Below are positions 1 through 7,945 of a DNA stretch of 10,614 nucleotides, piece after piece. Position 1 is the first letter of the stretch. The number at the start of each line of letters is the position of its first letter. A program made the translations under genes and the position numbers. The notes beneath the pieces were generated by a model. The model worked only from the letters and a program-made list of their open reading frames with translations, did not search any database and was not told the origin of the DNA. The DNA is from Prevotella sp. (GTDB lineage Bacteria > Bacteroidota > Bacteroidia > Bacteroidales > Bacteroidaceae): contig JAFRMM010000167.1 of the NCBI GenBank assembly GCA_017430675.1, positions 1-10,614 on the forward strand. Reading direction: 5' to 3'.

Positions 1-254
1 GAGTCGCCGTGGGGGTGGTACTTACCAAGCACCTCACCCACCACGCGTGCGCATTTCTTATAAGGTTGGGTGGAAACGTTGTTGATGTTCATCATACCGA
101 ATAGGATTCGGCGGTGGACGGGCTTGAAGCCGTCGCGGACATCGGGAAGGGCACGTGCCACAATGACTGACATGGAGTAGTCAATGTAACTGGACTTCAT
201 TTCCTCCTCGATGTTGATCTTAATGATTCTGTCGTTGTCGAATGTCTGATCCAT
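1..254 (-). CDS. gyrA: DNA gyrase subunit A, N-terminal fragment (cut by window edge)
   Basis: GyrA is the breaking-rejoining subunit of DNA gyrase; with GyrB it introduces negative supercoils in the cytoplasm. Only the first 84 codons plus two bases are present. The translation begins [20 protein letters not shown] and carries the family signature [21 protein letters not shown] (split here only by reading, residues 22-42) followed by [11 protein letters not shown] and, at the edge, GKYHPHGD. The last two bases, TC, open a serine codon whatever follows; by alignment this is the serine of the quinolone-resistance region (Ser83 in E. coli). The catalytic tyrosine lies beyond the window. The start at 254 follows a run of A residues and no clear Shine-Dalgarno, as is usual in Bacteroidota. 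The gene is divergent from clpC and has its own promoter at 366-397. Confidence 0.97.
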   Translation of the reverse strand, partial: MDQTFDNDRIIKINIEEEMKSSYIDYSMSVIVARALPDVRDGFKPVHRRILFGMMNINNVSTQPYKKCARVVGEVLGKYHPHGD

Positions 255-257
255 TTT

Positions 258-297
258 TTTATTTACTATTTCACTATTTTACAATTTTACAATTTAA
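258..297 (-). repeat. Five 8-bp tandem repeats in the gyrA leader
   Basis: Read on the minus strand towards gyrA, the 40 bases before the start codon divide into TTAAATTG, TAAAATTG, TAAAATAG, TGAAATAG and TAAATAAA, ending three bases short of the ATG. Neighbouring units differ at one to three positions. The block is A/T-rich and would be an unstructured, A-rich translation-initiation region. Its function is unknown; an A-rich leader is known to favour initiation in Bacteroidota, and the regular period may simply come from slippage. Confidence 0.7.
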
Positions 298-365
298 CTA
301 GGCCGAAAATGGCGAATTTCGCGTTTAAGGCACTTTTTAAGCCCGCTGACGCGTTTTTAACCGTG

Positions 366-397
366 CAAAGGTACTCATTTTTCTCCGACCAGCCAAA
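366..397 (-). promoter_or_regulatory. gyrA promoter, Bacteroidota type
   Basis: On the minus strand TTTG (397-394) is followed by exactly 20 bases and then TACCTTTG (373-366). This matches the Bacteroidota primary sigma consensus (TTTG, 19-21 bases, TAnnTTTG). Transcription would begin near position 360 and give gyrA a leader of about 105 bases, part of it G/C-rich (300-360) and part the 8-bp repeat block. Both boxes and the spacing fit, so this is the best-supported promoter in the window. Confidence 0.75.
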
Positions 398-462
398 CCT
401 TTTAAAGATATTTAGCGTAAACTTTTTCAGGAAAAGTGGCACGGTGTTTGCAGAATAATTCG

Positions 463-470
463 TATCTTTG
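463..470 (+). promoter_or_regulatory. Candidate clpC -7 box (TATCTTTG)
   Basis: TATCTTTG matches the Bacteroidota -7 consensus TAnnTTTG. A start near 477 would give a leader of roughly 43 bases, most of it the GTAAAA repeat block. No TTTG lies at the expected 19-21 base distance upstream; the nearest, 447-450, is only 12 bases away. No CIRCE-type inverted repeat is visible, so heat-shock control of that kind is not supported. Confidence 0.5.
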
Positions 471-482
471 CAAAGTCGAACG

Positions 483-520
483 GTAAAAGGTAAAAAGTAA
501 AAGAGTAAAAAGGTAATAAT
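483..520 (+). repeat. Five GTAAAA-type tandem units before clpC
   Basis: The 38 bases before the clpC start read GTAAAAG, GTAAAAA, GTAAAAGA, GTAAAAAG, GTAATAAT and then ATG. Units are spaced 7, 7, 8 and 8 bases and end exactly at the start codon. The block is purine-rich and includes AAAGG/AAAAGG runs that could act weakly as a ribosome-binding site. It is similar in period and composition to the block before gyrA on the other strand. Function unknown. Confidence 0.7.
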
Positions 521-3067
521 ATGACTAGCCAGTTTTCCCCCAAGGTATCGGAGATACTCGCCTTCTCACGCGAGGAGGCAGCACGCCTGGCCAGCCGTTC
601 TGTAGGACCGGAACATCTGCTGCTGGGTATGCTCAGGAGCAGTGATGGTCCCGTTATCGACCTGTTCCACAGGCTCAATCTGAACCTGCAGTCCGTCAAG
701 ACGGAACTGGAGCAGCGCGTACGAGAAGATGAGATTGGGATGCCCATCCATACGACAGACCTCGTGCTCAACGAGAAGGCCAGCAATATTTTGAAACTTG
801 CCGTGCTGGAGGCACGCATACAGAGAACGAACAAAGTAGATGAACAGCACCTGTTGCTCGCCATCCTGCACGATGGGGTGAAAAACGGTGCCAAACAAGT
901 ATTGGAACTGAACAACATGAATTACGAAGACGCTATGGCGATGCTATTCGCCTCGCAGAATAATAGTATGACGAACGGTATCGGACTGCCTGACGAGGAT
1001 GAGGAGGACTTCGAGGAGACCACCAACACTGGTGGTTCCAGTACTTCAGGAAAGACGGGAAATGCTGCCACGACAGCCACTCAGAAGAAGCAGAACTCGA
1101 AGACACCCGTGCTTGACACCTTCGGCACCGACCTGACACTGGCTGCGGCTGAAGGTAAACTCGACCCCTGCGTGGGACGCGAGAAGGAGATACAGCGCAT
1201 CATCGAGATCCTGGGACGCAGGAAGAAGAACAATCCCATTTTAATAGGTGAGCCCGGTGTGGGCAAGAGTGCCATCGTGGAAGGTCTGGCACAACTGATC
1301 ACGGAGCACCATACCTCGCCGATGCTCTTCGGCAAGCGCATCTATACGCTCGACATGACGGGTGTGGTGGCCGGTACGAAGTATCGCGGACAGTTTGAGG
1401 AGCGCCTGAAGGCCCTGATGAAAGAACTGGAGGCCAACCCCGACGTGATCGTCTTCATCGACGAGATACACACCATTATCGGCGCTGGTTCTACGCCAGG
1501 TTCTATGGATGCCGCCAACATCATGAAGCCCGCCCTGGCACGCGGCACCATCCAGTGCATCGGTGCCACCACGCTCGACGAGTACCGCAACAGCATCGAG
1601 AAAGACGGTGCCCTGGAGCGCCGATTCCAGAAAGTGCAGGTGGAGCCCACCACCAATGAGGAGACGTTGCAGATCCTGCGGAACATCAAGGACCGCTACG
1701 AGCACCATCATCACGTGACCTATACCGACGAGGCCCTGGTGGCATGTGTCAAATTGACAGACCGCTACGTGACAGACCGTTTCATGCCCGACAAGGCGAT
1801 TGACGCCCTCGACGAGACGGGCTCACGCGTACATCTCGGCAATGCCCAGATACCGCCAGAGATCGCCGAGAAAGAAAAGGAGATTGCCCATGTGAAGGAG
1901 AAAAAGCAGTGGGCCGTTAAGAACCAGAACTTCGAACTGGCAGCCGGTTATCGTGACCGTCAGACGGTCTTAGAGACAGAACTGAAGGAACTCAACGACC
2001 GCTGGAGTTCAGGTGAAGGCGAGGAACAGCAGATCGTGGACGCCGAGCAGGTGGCAGAGGTCGTCTCGATGATGACTGGCGTTCCCGCCCAGCGCATGGC
2101 TGAGCAGGAAGGCATCCGCCTGAAGGGCATGTCACAGGAACTGAAGGATGCCGTCATCGGACAGGACGCTGCCATCGACAAGATGGTGAAGGCCATCCAG
2201 CGCAACCGCGTGGGTCTGAAGGATCCCAACCATCCCATCGGCGTGTTCATGTTCCTCGGCCCTACGGGTGTCGGCAAGACCTATCTCGCCAAGAAACTGG
2301 CAGAGTTTATGTTCGGTAGTGCGGACGCTCTGATACGTATCGATATGAGTGAATATACGGAGAGTTTCAACACCTCGCGTCTGATTGGTGCGCCTCCGGG
2401 ATATGTGGGTTATGAGGAAGGCGGACAACTGACGGAGCGCGTGCGCCGTCATCCCTACTCCATCGTACTGCTCGACGAGATCGAGAAGGCACATGGCAAT
2501 GTCTTTAACCTGTTGCTGCAGGTGTTGGACGAGGGACGTCTGACAGACGGCAACGGCCGTTTCGTGGATTTCCGCAACACGGTGATCATTATGACCTCGA
2601 ATGCCGGTACCCGCCAGTTGAAGGATTTCGGACGCGGCGTGGGCTTCAGTGCCTCAGGCAATACAGGGCTGGCCATCAACGAGAAAGACAAGCAGTATGC
2701 CCGCGATATCGTACAGAAAGCCCTGTCGAAGCAGTTCTCGCCAGAGTTCCTGAACCGTCTGGACGAGATTATCACCTTCGATCAACTCGACCTTGAGGCC
2801 ATCAAGAAGATCATCGACATCGAACTGAAGGGGCTTTACCAGCGCATGGAGCAGATAGGCTACAAGATCGACCTCTCCGAAGAGGCAAAAGAGTTCGTGG
2901 CTACCAAGGGATATGACGTGCAGTTTGGTGCCCGTCCGCTGAAGCGCGCCATCCAGAACTATATCGAGGATGGCGTCAGTGATATGATTGTCAACGGGAA
3001 CCTACTATTAGGCTCTACCATCCATATCACACTCAATGAGAACAAAAATGAGTTAGCATTCAACTAA
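521..3067 (+). CDS. clpC: ATP-dependent Clp protease ATP-binding subunit ClpC
   Basis: HSP100 unfoldase that forms a hexamer, unfolds substrates with ATP and feeds them to ClpP. The 848 residues are a normal ClpC length. In order: a double Clp N domain (about 3-145); an acidic then Thr/Gly/Ser/Lys-rich linker (about 148-197); first AAA+ module with Walker A GEPGVGKS (243-250), Walker B ending IDEIH (D314, E315) and ERR finger (366-368); a short coiled-coil middle domain with UVR-like sequence (about 446-496) typical of ClpC rather than ClpB; second AAA+ module with Walker A GPTGVGKT (580-587), Walker [10 protein letters not shown] (D652, E653) and sensor-2 GAR (803-805). VGF at 707-709 is the loop that docks ClpP, so it should work with ClpP, which is not encoded here. 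It is single-gene, divergent from gyrA; its last codons form half of the terminator. Confidence 0.97.
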   Translation: MTSQFSPKVSEILAFSREEAARLASRSVGPEHLLLGMLRSSDGPVIDLFHRLNLNLQSVKTELEQRVREDEIGMPIHTTDLVLNEKASNILKLAVLEARIQRTNKVDEQHLLLAILHDGVKNGAKQVLELNNMNYEDAMAMLFASQNNSMTNGIGLPDEDEEDFEETTNTGGSSTSGKTGNAATTATQKKQNSKTPVLDTFGTDLTLAAAEGKLDPCVGREKEIQRIIEILGRRKKNNPILIGEPGVGKSAIVEGLAQLITEHHTSPMLFGKRIYTLDMTGVVAGTKYRGQFEERLKALMKELEANPDVIVFIDEIHTIIGAGSTPGSMDAANIMKPALARGTIQCIGATTLDEYRNSIEKDGALERRFQKVQVEPTTNEETLQILRNIKDRYEHHHHVTYTDEALVACVKLTDRYVTDRFMPDKAIDALDETGSRVHLGNAQIPPEIAEKEKEIAHVKEKKQWAVKNQNFELAAGYRDRQTVLETELKELNDRWSSGEGEEQQIVDAEQVAEVVSMMTGVPAQRMAEQEGIRLKGMSQELKDAVIGQDAAIDKMVKAIQRNRVGLKDPNHPIGVFMFLGPTGVGKTYLAKKLAEFMFGSADALIRIDMSEYTESFNTSRLIGAPPGYVGYEEGGQLTERVRRHPYSIVLLDEIEKAHGNVFNLLLQVLDEGRLTDGNGRFVDFRNTVIIMTSNAGTRQLKDFGRGVGFSASGNTGLAINEKDKQYARDIVQKALSKQFSPEFLNRLDEIITFDQLDLEAIKKIIDIELKGLYQRMEQIGYKIDLSEEAKEFVATKGYDVQFGARPLKRAIQNYIEDGVSDMIVNGNLLLGSTIHITLNENKNELAFN

Positions 3068-3079
3068 CTCATTTTTGTT
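3041..3079. terminator. Bidirectional terminator between clpC and nadE
   Basis: AACAAAAATGAGTTAG (3041-3056) and its exact reverse complement CTAACTCATTTTTGTT (3064-3079) make a 16-bp perfect stem with a 7-base loop (cattcaa). On the plus strand the hairpin ends in ATTTTTGTTT; on the minus strand the same symmetry gives ATTTTTGTT after nadE. The left arm and the loop lie in the last eight or so clpC codons and the right arm contains the clpC stop codon (3065-3067). The nadE stop codon (3084-3086) is five bases from the right arm, so one element can end both convergent transcripts. Confidence 0.85.
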
Positions 3080-3083
3080 TACC

Positions 3084-5021
3084 TTAAAGACTCTCACATT
3101 CTTTTAACCACAAAGCATACGAGGCATCACTCGGCATACGCCAGTCGCCTCGGGGCGAGAGGCTCACACTTCCCACCTTTGGACCGTCTGGCATACAAGA
3201 GCGTTTGAACTGCTGGGTGAAGAAGCGGCGACAGAATGTCGTGAGCCATTTCTTCACGACATCCTCCGTATAGAGTTCTTCCCTACCCTCTACAGGCGAC
3301 GGCGTACAGAAGGCGCGCTGAGCCAGGAGGAAAATCTTCTTCGGAGAGAAACCGTAGCGCAGGAAATAATAGAGGAAGAAATCATGCAGTTCGTAGGGGC
3401 CAACGAGGTCTTCCGTCTTCTGCTTGATATTACCATGTTCGTCAGCAGGAATCAGTTCGGGCGAGATGGGCGTATCAACGATATCGAGCAGTGTATCTGT
3501 GGCCATCTCTCCTGCCACAAAACTCACCAAGTAGCGGATAAGGGTCTTGGGCACGCCGGCATTCACACCATACATCGACATGTGGTCACCATTATAGGTA
3601 GCCCATCCCAATGCCAGTTCCGAGAGGTCTCCCGTACCAATGACGATGGCATTTTCCTTGTTTGCTACATCCATCAGGATCTGCGTACGTTCACGGGCCT
3701 GGGCATTCTCGTAGGTCACATCATGCACCTTCTTATCATGGCCTATATCCTCAAAATGCTGGGTCACAGCCTTGGCAATACTGATTTCACGGATAGTCAC
3801 GCCCAGTGTCTCCATCAGTTTAATGGCGTTATTGTGCGTACGATCCGTCGTTCCGAAGCCTGGCATCGTGATACCTATGACACCCTTTCTATCGAAGTCG
3901 AGTTTGTCGAAAGCCTTCACCGTCACAAGAAGTGCCAACGTGGAGTCAAGGCCGCCACTGATGCCTATAACGGCCTTTGAGGCATTGATGTGGTAAAGGC
4001 GTTTGGCAAGTCCGGCAACCTGAATGTTAAGGATTTCCTCACAGGTGGATTGCATATCCTCCTGCCTGGGAATAAACGGATGGGGATTGATCTCGCGCTG
4101 CAATTCAAAGTCACGCGGAGCGACAGGCTTACAATTGACCTCATGGGCCCGGGCATTTCGCTGTGCATTGATAAAGGTTGTATTCTGACGACGCTCCACA
4201 CGCAGTTTTTCCACATCCACCTGACAAGACTGAATCTGTGGTTGGATAGAGAACCTGGAACCCTCAACGAGCAGACGGCCATTCTCATAGATCATCGCAT
4301 TGCCGCCATAGACCGCATCCTGCGTAGATTCGCCAAAACCACTGCTGGCATATACATAAGCGCTGATGGTACGGGCACTCTGCTGGGCCAGCAGTGACTT
4401 CAGATAGTTGTGCTTGCCTATTACCTCATTGCTGGCTGAGAGATTGAAAATGATATCTGCACCTGCCACTGCCAGATTATTGCTCGGCGGAATGGGGGCC
4501 CACACGTCCTCACAGATCTCTATGCCGAACTTCACACTATCAGAAGTCACGAACAACTTCGGCTCGGCACTGACAGAAATCATTCCTCCTGCGAAATAGA
4601 ACTCCGAAGGGTTCATATCCTGTGCCGAAGCAAACCAGCGTTTCTCGTAGAACTCCGCATAGTTCGGCAGATAGGTCTTCGGCACGATACCCAAAAGCGT
4701 ACCGCCTTGGATCACAGCAGCACAGTTATATAGGAGTCCGTTGATGACCACAGGCAGTCCCACAATGGAGATAATGTCCAACTTCCGCGTGAAGTCCAGC
4801 AATGCCAGAACACCTGCTTCCGCACGATCCAGTAACAGTTGTTCCTTGAACAGATCCTGACAGGTATAGCCCGTGATACAAAGTTCTGGGAACACGATGA
4901 CCTCTACGCCACGCCCTTCTGCCTGGGCTATCAGACTCTCAATCTGCTGCACATTGTAATCTACGTCGGCCACCTTCACGGTCGGAACGGCAGCAGCCAC
5001 TTTTACAAATCCATATTTCAT
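3084..5021 (-). CDS. nadE: Glutamine-dependent NAD(+) synthetase
   Basis: Makes NAD from nicotinate adenine dinucleotide, ATP and glutamine, the last step of NAD biosynthesis. The 645 residues hold two domains. The N-terminal nitrilase-like glutaminase (about 4-275) has the Glu-Lys-Cys triad in FPELCITGY (E46), VPKTYLPNY (K115) and GIEICEDVW (C170). The C-terminal synthetase domain (about 325-640) has the PP-loop SGGLDS (355-360), ENAQARERTQ (438-447) and GTGDLSE (462-468). Length and the fused glutaminase match the large, glutamine-using NadE type, so free ammonia should not be needed. The ATG at 5021 overlaps the stop of the upstream DUF2027 gene in an ATGA, which suggests translational coupling within one operon. 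Transcription ends at the shared hairpin at 3041-3079. Confidence 0.96.
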   Translation of the reverse strand: MKYGFVKVAAAVPTVKVADVDYNVQQIESLIAQAEGRGVEVIVFPELCITGYTCQDLFKEQLLLDRAEAGVLALLDFTRKLDIISIVGLPVVINGLLYNCAAVIQGGTLLGIVPKTYLPNYAEFYEKRWFASAQDMNPSEFYFAGGMISVSAEPKLFVTSDSVKFGIEICEDVWAPIPPSNNLAVAGADIIFNLSASNEVIGKHNYLKSLLAQQSARTISAYVYASSGFGESTQDAVYGGNAMIYENGRLLVEGSRFSIQPQIQSCQVDVEKLRVERRQNTTFINAQRNARAHEVNCKPVAPRDFELQREINPHPFIPRQEDMQSTCEEILNIQVAGLAKRLYHINASKAVIGISGGLDSTLALLVTVKAFDKLDFDRKGVIGITMPGFGTTDRTHNNAIKLMETLGVTIREISIAKAVTQHFEDIGHDKKVHDVTYENAQARERTQILMDVANKENAIVIGTGDLSELALGWATYNGDHMSMYGVNAGVPKTLIRYLVSFVAGEMATDTLLDIVDTPISPELIPADEHGNIKQKTEDLVGPYELHDFFLYYFLRYGFSPKKIFLLAQRAFCTPSPVEGREELYTEDVVKKWLTTFCRRFFTQQFKRSCMPDGPKVGSVSLSPRGDWRMPSDASYALWLKECESL

Positions 5022-5707
5022 AGCCTCACTTTTTGGATGTCATTCTCAATAATAGCATAAATCAGCGCAGACTGCTCGAAGAAGTCATTCTCGCGGAAAG
5101 CATGCAGTTTGTAGAACTTTACGGGATCTATTCGCATCTGCGCATTCACCACTTGCTTCAGCAGGAAGTGCTTGTTACGCTTATAAGCCAGCATCTGTAT
5201 GCATCCATGTTCCAGAGCATTCAGATCCTCGCGCCCAAACTCTTCAATAAACTCTTTCGTATTGGGTTCTATCTCACCCTCAGCCCTGACCGTCCAGGCT
5301 GCACCCTCTGCTGTCATGTAAATATAGCGCAGGTAGTAATTGGAATCATTCACCAGATAGGACTCGAAGCGTGTCTGCGACAGGTTCTTCACATCCATTG
5401 GTACAAATGCAAGGAAAGCGTTCAACTTGTCGCCCCCACGACGTTCCTCAGGCTTTGCCCTGAAAGTGATGGGGTTGTCAGCAGGTTCCGTCTCTTCCTC
5501 CTGCACAGTTTTCTTCTTTTCATTCCTCACTTCAATGGCATGCTTTGTGTCGTAATCCTCATTGCCAACCACTACAACCTCCGTCAAACGCATGGGAACC
5601 TGAAAGCCGTCTTCGTCCTCTACGAGCACGACATTCTTCCCCTGGAACCCAGCAACCTTTCCGCCGCCAACTTCACTCAGAAACCTAACCTGATCTCCGA
5701 TCTTCAT
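5018..5707 (-). CDS. DUF2027 family protein, apparently without its Smr domain
   Basis: The 229-residue product opens MKIGDQVRFLSEVGGG and VVLVEDEDGFQVP, the N-terminal pattern of DUF2027 proteins of Bacteroidota, followed by a charged linker (about 52-77) and a mixed core (about 78-220) with VNDSNYYLRY and RIDPVKFYKLHAF. Function is unknown. As I recall the family, members usually run to about 340-370 residues and end in a Smr (MutS2-type) domain; here the chain stops at ENDIQKVRL and nadE begins at once. An in-frame ATG exists upstream at 5743, but the promoter -7 box at 5732-5739 lies between the two, so a transcript starting near 5725 can only use 5707; the family N terminus also agrees. 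No Shine-Dalgarno is seen in the short A/T-rich leader. First gene of a two-gene operon with nadE. Confidence 0.82.
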   Translation of the reverse strand: MKIGDQVRFLSEVGGGKVAGFQGKNVVLVEDEDGFQVPMRLTEVVVVGNEDYDTKHAIEVRNEKKKTVQEEETEPADNPITFRAKPEERRGGDKLNAFLAFVPMDVKNLSQTRFESYLVNDSNYYLRYIYMTAEGAAWTVRAEGEIEPNTKEFIEEFGREDLNALEHGCIQMLAYKRNKHFLLKQVVNAQMRIDPVKFYKLHAFRENDFFEQSALIYAIIENDIQKVRL

Positions 5708-5731
5708 TGTTAATTTTACACTATTTGCGTG

Positions 5732-5739
5732 CAAAGATA
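5732..5739 (-). promoter_or_regulatory. Candidate -7 box for the DUF2027-nadE operon
   Basis: The minus strand reads TATCTTTG, a full match to TAnnTTTG. It implies a start near 5725 and a leader of under 20 bases before the ATG at 5707. No TTTG is present at the expected -33 distance. The identical octamer sits before clpC. Confidence 0.5.
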
Positions 5740-5792
5740 ACATATTTTTAGATAAAAAGCCTAACTTATGACGGGAATTTCAATGATTTTTG

Positions 5793-5800
5793 TAATTTTG
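5793..5800 (+). promoter_or_regulatory. Candidate -7 box for prmA
   Basis: TAATTTTG matches TAnnTTTG and lies 20 bases before the prmA ATG, so transcription would begin close to 5807 with a leader of about 14 bases. The upstream box is poor; only TTATG at 5766-5770 resembles TTTG. Together with the minus-strand box at 5732-5739 it makes this 113-bp gap a divergent control region. Confidence 0.45.
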
Positions 5801-5820
5801 TCCCCAAAACGGCAGATAAC

Positions 5821-6675
5821 ATGAAATATTACGAAGCAGAATTCACCATTTCACCCTACTCTTCTGATGCCAGTGATATGGTAGCAGCCTTGGCTGGAGA
5901 AGCAGGCTTTGAGACCTTCGAGGAGACTGCGACAGGACTGAAAGGTTATGTCCAGCAGTCGATCTTTTCGGAAGACACCCTGCGTGAAGCACTGGAAGAC
6001 TTCCCCTTCGAAGGTGTCAGCGTCACGTATGACATCCGCGAGGCAGAAGACCGCGACTGGAACGAGCAGTGGGAACAGGAAGGCTTCGAGCCCATCACCA
6101 TCGCCAATCGTCTGGTGATTCATGATGGCCGTCATCTGCCAGAAGGCGATTTCCCTGTTATGGTTGAGATCGATGCCAAGTTAGCCTTTGGCACCGGCAC
6201 CCACGAGACCACCCGCATGATATTCGCCACTCTCCTCGACTACGAGTTGAAAGACAAGCGCATTCTTGACTGTGGCACTGGCACTGGCATCCTCTCTATC
6301 TGTGCCCTCAAACTCGGTGCCAACGAAGCCATCGGCTATGACATCGACGAATGGTCTGCCGACAATGCCCGCCACAATGCCGTCATCAACGGGGTGGATG
6401 GCCGTTTCCAGTCTCTCCTCGGCGATTCATCCGTATTAAATAAGGTGGAAGGCGACTTCGAAGTAGTATTGGCCAACATCAACCGTAATATTCTCTTGGC
6501 AGACCTTCCTCTGTTCCGTGCAAAGATGGCTCCTGAGGCACGACTTATCCTCAGCGGTTTCTATACGGCTGACAGTCAGTTGCTCATTGAGAAAGCAGCC
6601 ACACTCGGACTCCGTCTCCTGTCACAGAAAGAAGATAACAACTGGGCATGTTTAGAATTTACAACAGAATTATAA
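5821..6675 (+). CDS. prmA: Ribosomal protein L11 methyltransferase
   Basis: Transfers methyl groups from S-adenosylmethionine to ribosomal protein L11 (uL11). The 284-residue protein has a small N-terminal substrate-binding domain (about 1-75), a linker with DRDWNEQWEQ (77-86) and a Rossmann-type methyltransferase domain. Family motifs seen: FGTGTHETT (123-131), the cofactor loop LDCGTGTGILS (149-159), an acidic end of strand two in GYDIDEWS (172-179) and VLANINRNIL (216-225), the PrmA form of the motif IV region. Length is near that of the E. coli enzyme (293). First gene of a pair with the lipoprotein that follows four bases after its stop. L11 methylation is usually dispensable, so the phenotype of loss would probably be mild. 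Confidence 0.95.
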   Translation: MKYYEAEFTISPYSSDASDMVAALAGEAGFETFEETATGLKGYVQQSIFSEDTLREALEDFPFEGVSVTYDIREAEDRDWNEQWEQEGFEPITIANRLVIHDGRHLPEGDFPVMVEIDAKLAFGTGTHETTRMIFATLLDYELKDKRILDCGTGTGILSICALKLGANEAIGYDIDEWSADNARHNAVINGVDGRFQSLLGDSSVLNKVEGDFEVVLANINRNILLADLPLFRAKMAPEARLILSGFYTADSQLLIEKAATLGLRLLSQKEDNNWACLEFTTEL

Positions 6676-6679
6676 TTAT

Positions 6680-7945
6680 ATGAAACGATTATTACCATTT
6701 GTTTTGATGGGGCTGGTTTTAGGCTCATGCAGTGATGAGGACACGCCAACTGTGAATCCCACGCCTGACCGCACTGTGCTCATATATATCGCTGGGGAGA
6801 ACAATCTCAGTAAATACGCGAACGATGATCTCAAGGAGATGAAGACTGGCTCCAAATCACTTACAGACAAACAGCAACTCATCGCATACATTGATCAGGC
6901 AGACACCATTACTCCCCCCTTCTTCGCAAGAATCAAAGACGGGCAGTTTGTGGATTCCGTCAGTGTGGAGGAGTCTATCACCGCCGATCCCGCCATCCTG
7001 GAGAAGGCGCTCCGCTATATGCGGACGAACTATCCAGCTAAGTCCTACGGACTGGTGCTCTGGGGACACGCTTCTGGCTGGCTCATCAGTAAGGACTCCG
7101 TCGCCTATGCCCAAAGCCGCGCCTATGGCGGCGACACTGGGAGCAACTCTTCATCCAGTGTCGGCAGATACTGGATGAACATCCCTTCTATGGCCCGTGC
7201 CATTGCCAAGGGGATGGACGGCACACCGCTCACGTTCATCTTCGGCGACTGCTGTAGTTTCGGCTGCGTAGAGGTGGCCTATGAACTGCGACAGACGACG
7301 GACTATATCATCGGCTCACCCGCCGAGATTCCTGACGAAGGAGCGCCCTACGACCTCATCGTCCCAGATATGTTCAATACCAGCACGGAATTCTACAAAT
7401 CCGTCATCGATCATTATTACAACTATTATCTGAAGGAATACAAGAATTCTCCCCGCAAATTCTATAACCTCTCTTACGGTGACTTGGAGGGCTATAGCGT
7501 ACCTCTCATGGCTGTCAAGACCTCAGAACTGGGAACACTGGCAACTGCGACAGCCGAACTGTTAGGGAAAATTGGGGACAAACTTATGCCAGATGGATCA
7601 TTCGAACTGACAGATAAGGTTTGCTATGCCCAGTACGGAAACTACAGATACTCTTACGATATGTATAACATTCTGAAAGGCAACACTCCATCAGCCGATT
7701 TCAATAATTGGACGACAGCCTTCTGGAAGGCCATGCCCTATCATCTGAATTCTATGCACTGGTTTACAGGTTATTCGCAACTGGCGAACTATATGGACAC
7801 CTTCGATAGTCAGGATGCAGATTGTGGTGTATTGAGTATGTTCGTCCCAAATAACGTCTATCGCAATACCAATCCCAACTGGAGCACTGCCATTCAGCAA
7901 TTCCAATGGAACAACATCATCCGTTGGCAACAATATGGGTGGTAA
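6680..7945 (+). CDS. Clostripain-family (peptidase C11) surface lipoprotein
   Basis: Predicted cysteine peptidase of the clostripain/C11 group, which cleaves after basic residues. The 421-residue precursor has a lipoprotein signal (MKRLLPFVLMGLVLGSC) with lipidated Cys17. The mature start CSDED resembles the S-plus-acidic lipoprotein export signal known from Bacteroides, so display on the outer face of the outer membrane is likely. The C11 core starts at RTVLIYIAGENNLS (31-44). Catalytic His is expected at 130 in LVLWGHASGW and catalytic Cys at 192 in FGDCCSFGCVEVAYEL (the family usually reads DACLMG). The C-terminal part (about 235-421), rich in Tyr and Trp, is less clear. No promoter fits the 4-base gap, so it is probably transcribed with prmA. 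Natural substrate unknown. Stop codon abuts the stop codon of gldE. Confidence 0.88.
   Translation: MKRLLPFVLMGLVLGSCSDEDTPTVNPTPDRTVLIYIAGENNLSKYANDDLKEMKTGSKSLTDKQQLIAYIDQADTITPPFFARIKDGQFVDSVSVEESITADPAILEKALRYMRTNYPAKSYGLVLWGHASGWLISKDSVAYAQSRAYGGDTGSNSSSSVGRYWMNIPSMARAIAKGMDGTPLTFIFGDCCSFGCVEVAYELRQTTDYIIGSPAEIPDEGAPYDLIVPDMFNTSTEFYKSVIDHYYNYYLKEYKNSPRKFYNLSYGDLEGYSVPLMAVKTSELGTLATATAELLGKIGDKLMPDGSFELTDKVCYAQYGNYRYSYDMYNILKGNTPSADFNNWTTAFWKAMPYHLNSMHWFTGYSQLANYMDTFDSQDADCGVLSMFVPNNVYRNTNPNWSTAIQQFQWNNIIRWQQYGW

Noticed and set aside
447..470. TTTG at 447-450 as the -33 box of the clpC promoter
   Set aside because: Only 12 bases separate it from TATCTTTG; the expected spacing is 19-21.
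1021..1110. Thr/Gly/Ser/Lys-rich stretch in ClpC as an inserted domain
   Set aside because: It sits at the normal flexible linker between the N domain and the first AAA+ module, and total length is normal for the family.
3384..3980. A 198-codon open frame on the plus strand opposite nadE
   Set aside because: It is antisense to the conserved synthetase domain of nadE, is rich in His and Cys in no known pattern, and has no promoter box or leader; a shadow frame.
5033..5713. A 226-codon open frame on the plus strand opposite the DUF2027 gene
   Set aside because: It lies wholly antisense to a gene with family-level similarity, has no recognisable domain and an implausible composition for a folded protein.
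5708..5743. Earlier ATG at 5743 for the DUF2027 gene
   Set aside because: The -7 promoter box at 5732-5739 would place this start before the transcription start, and the family N terminus is MKIGDxVRFLSEVGGG.
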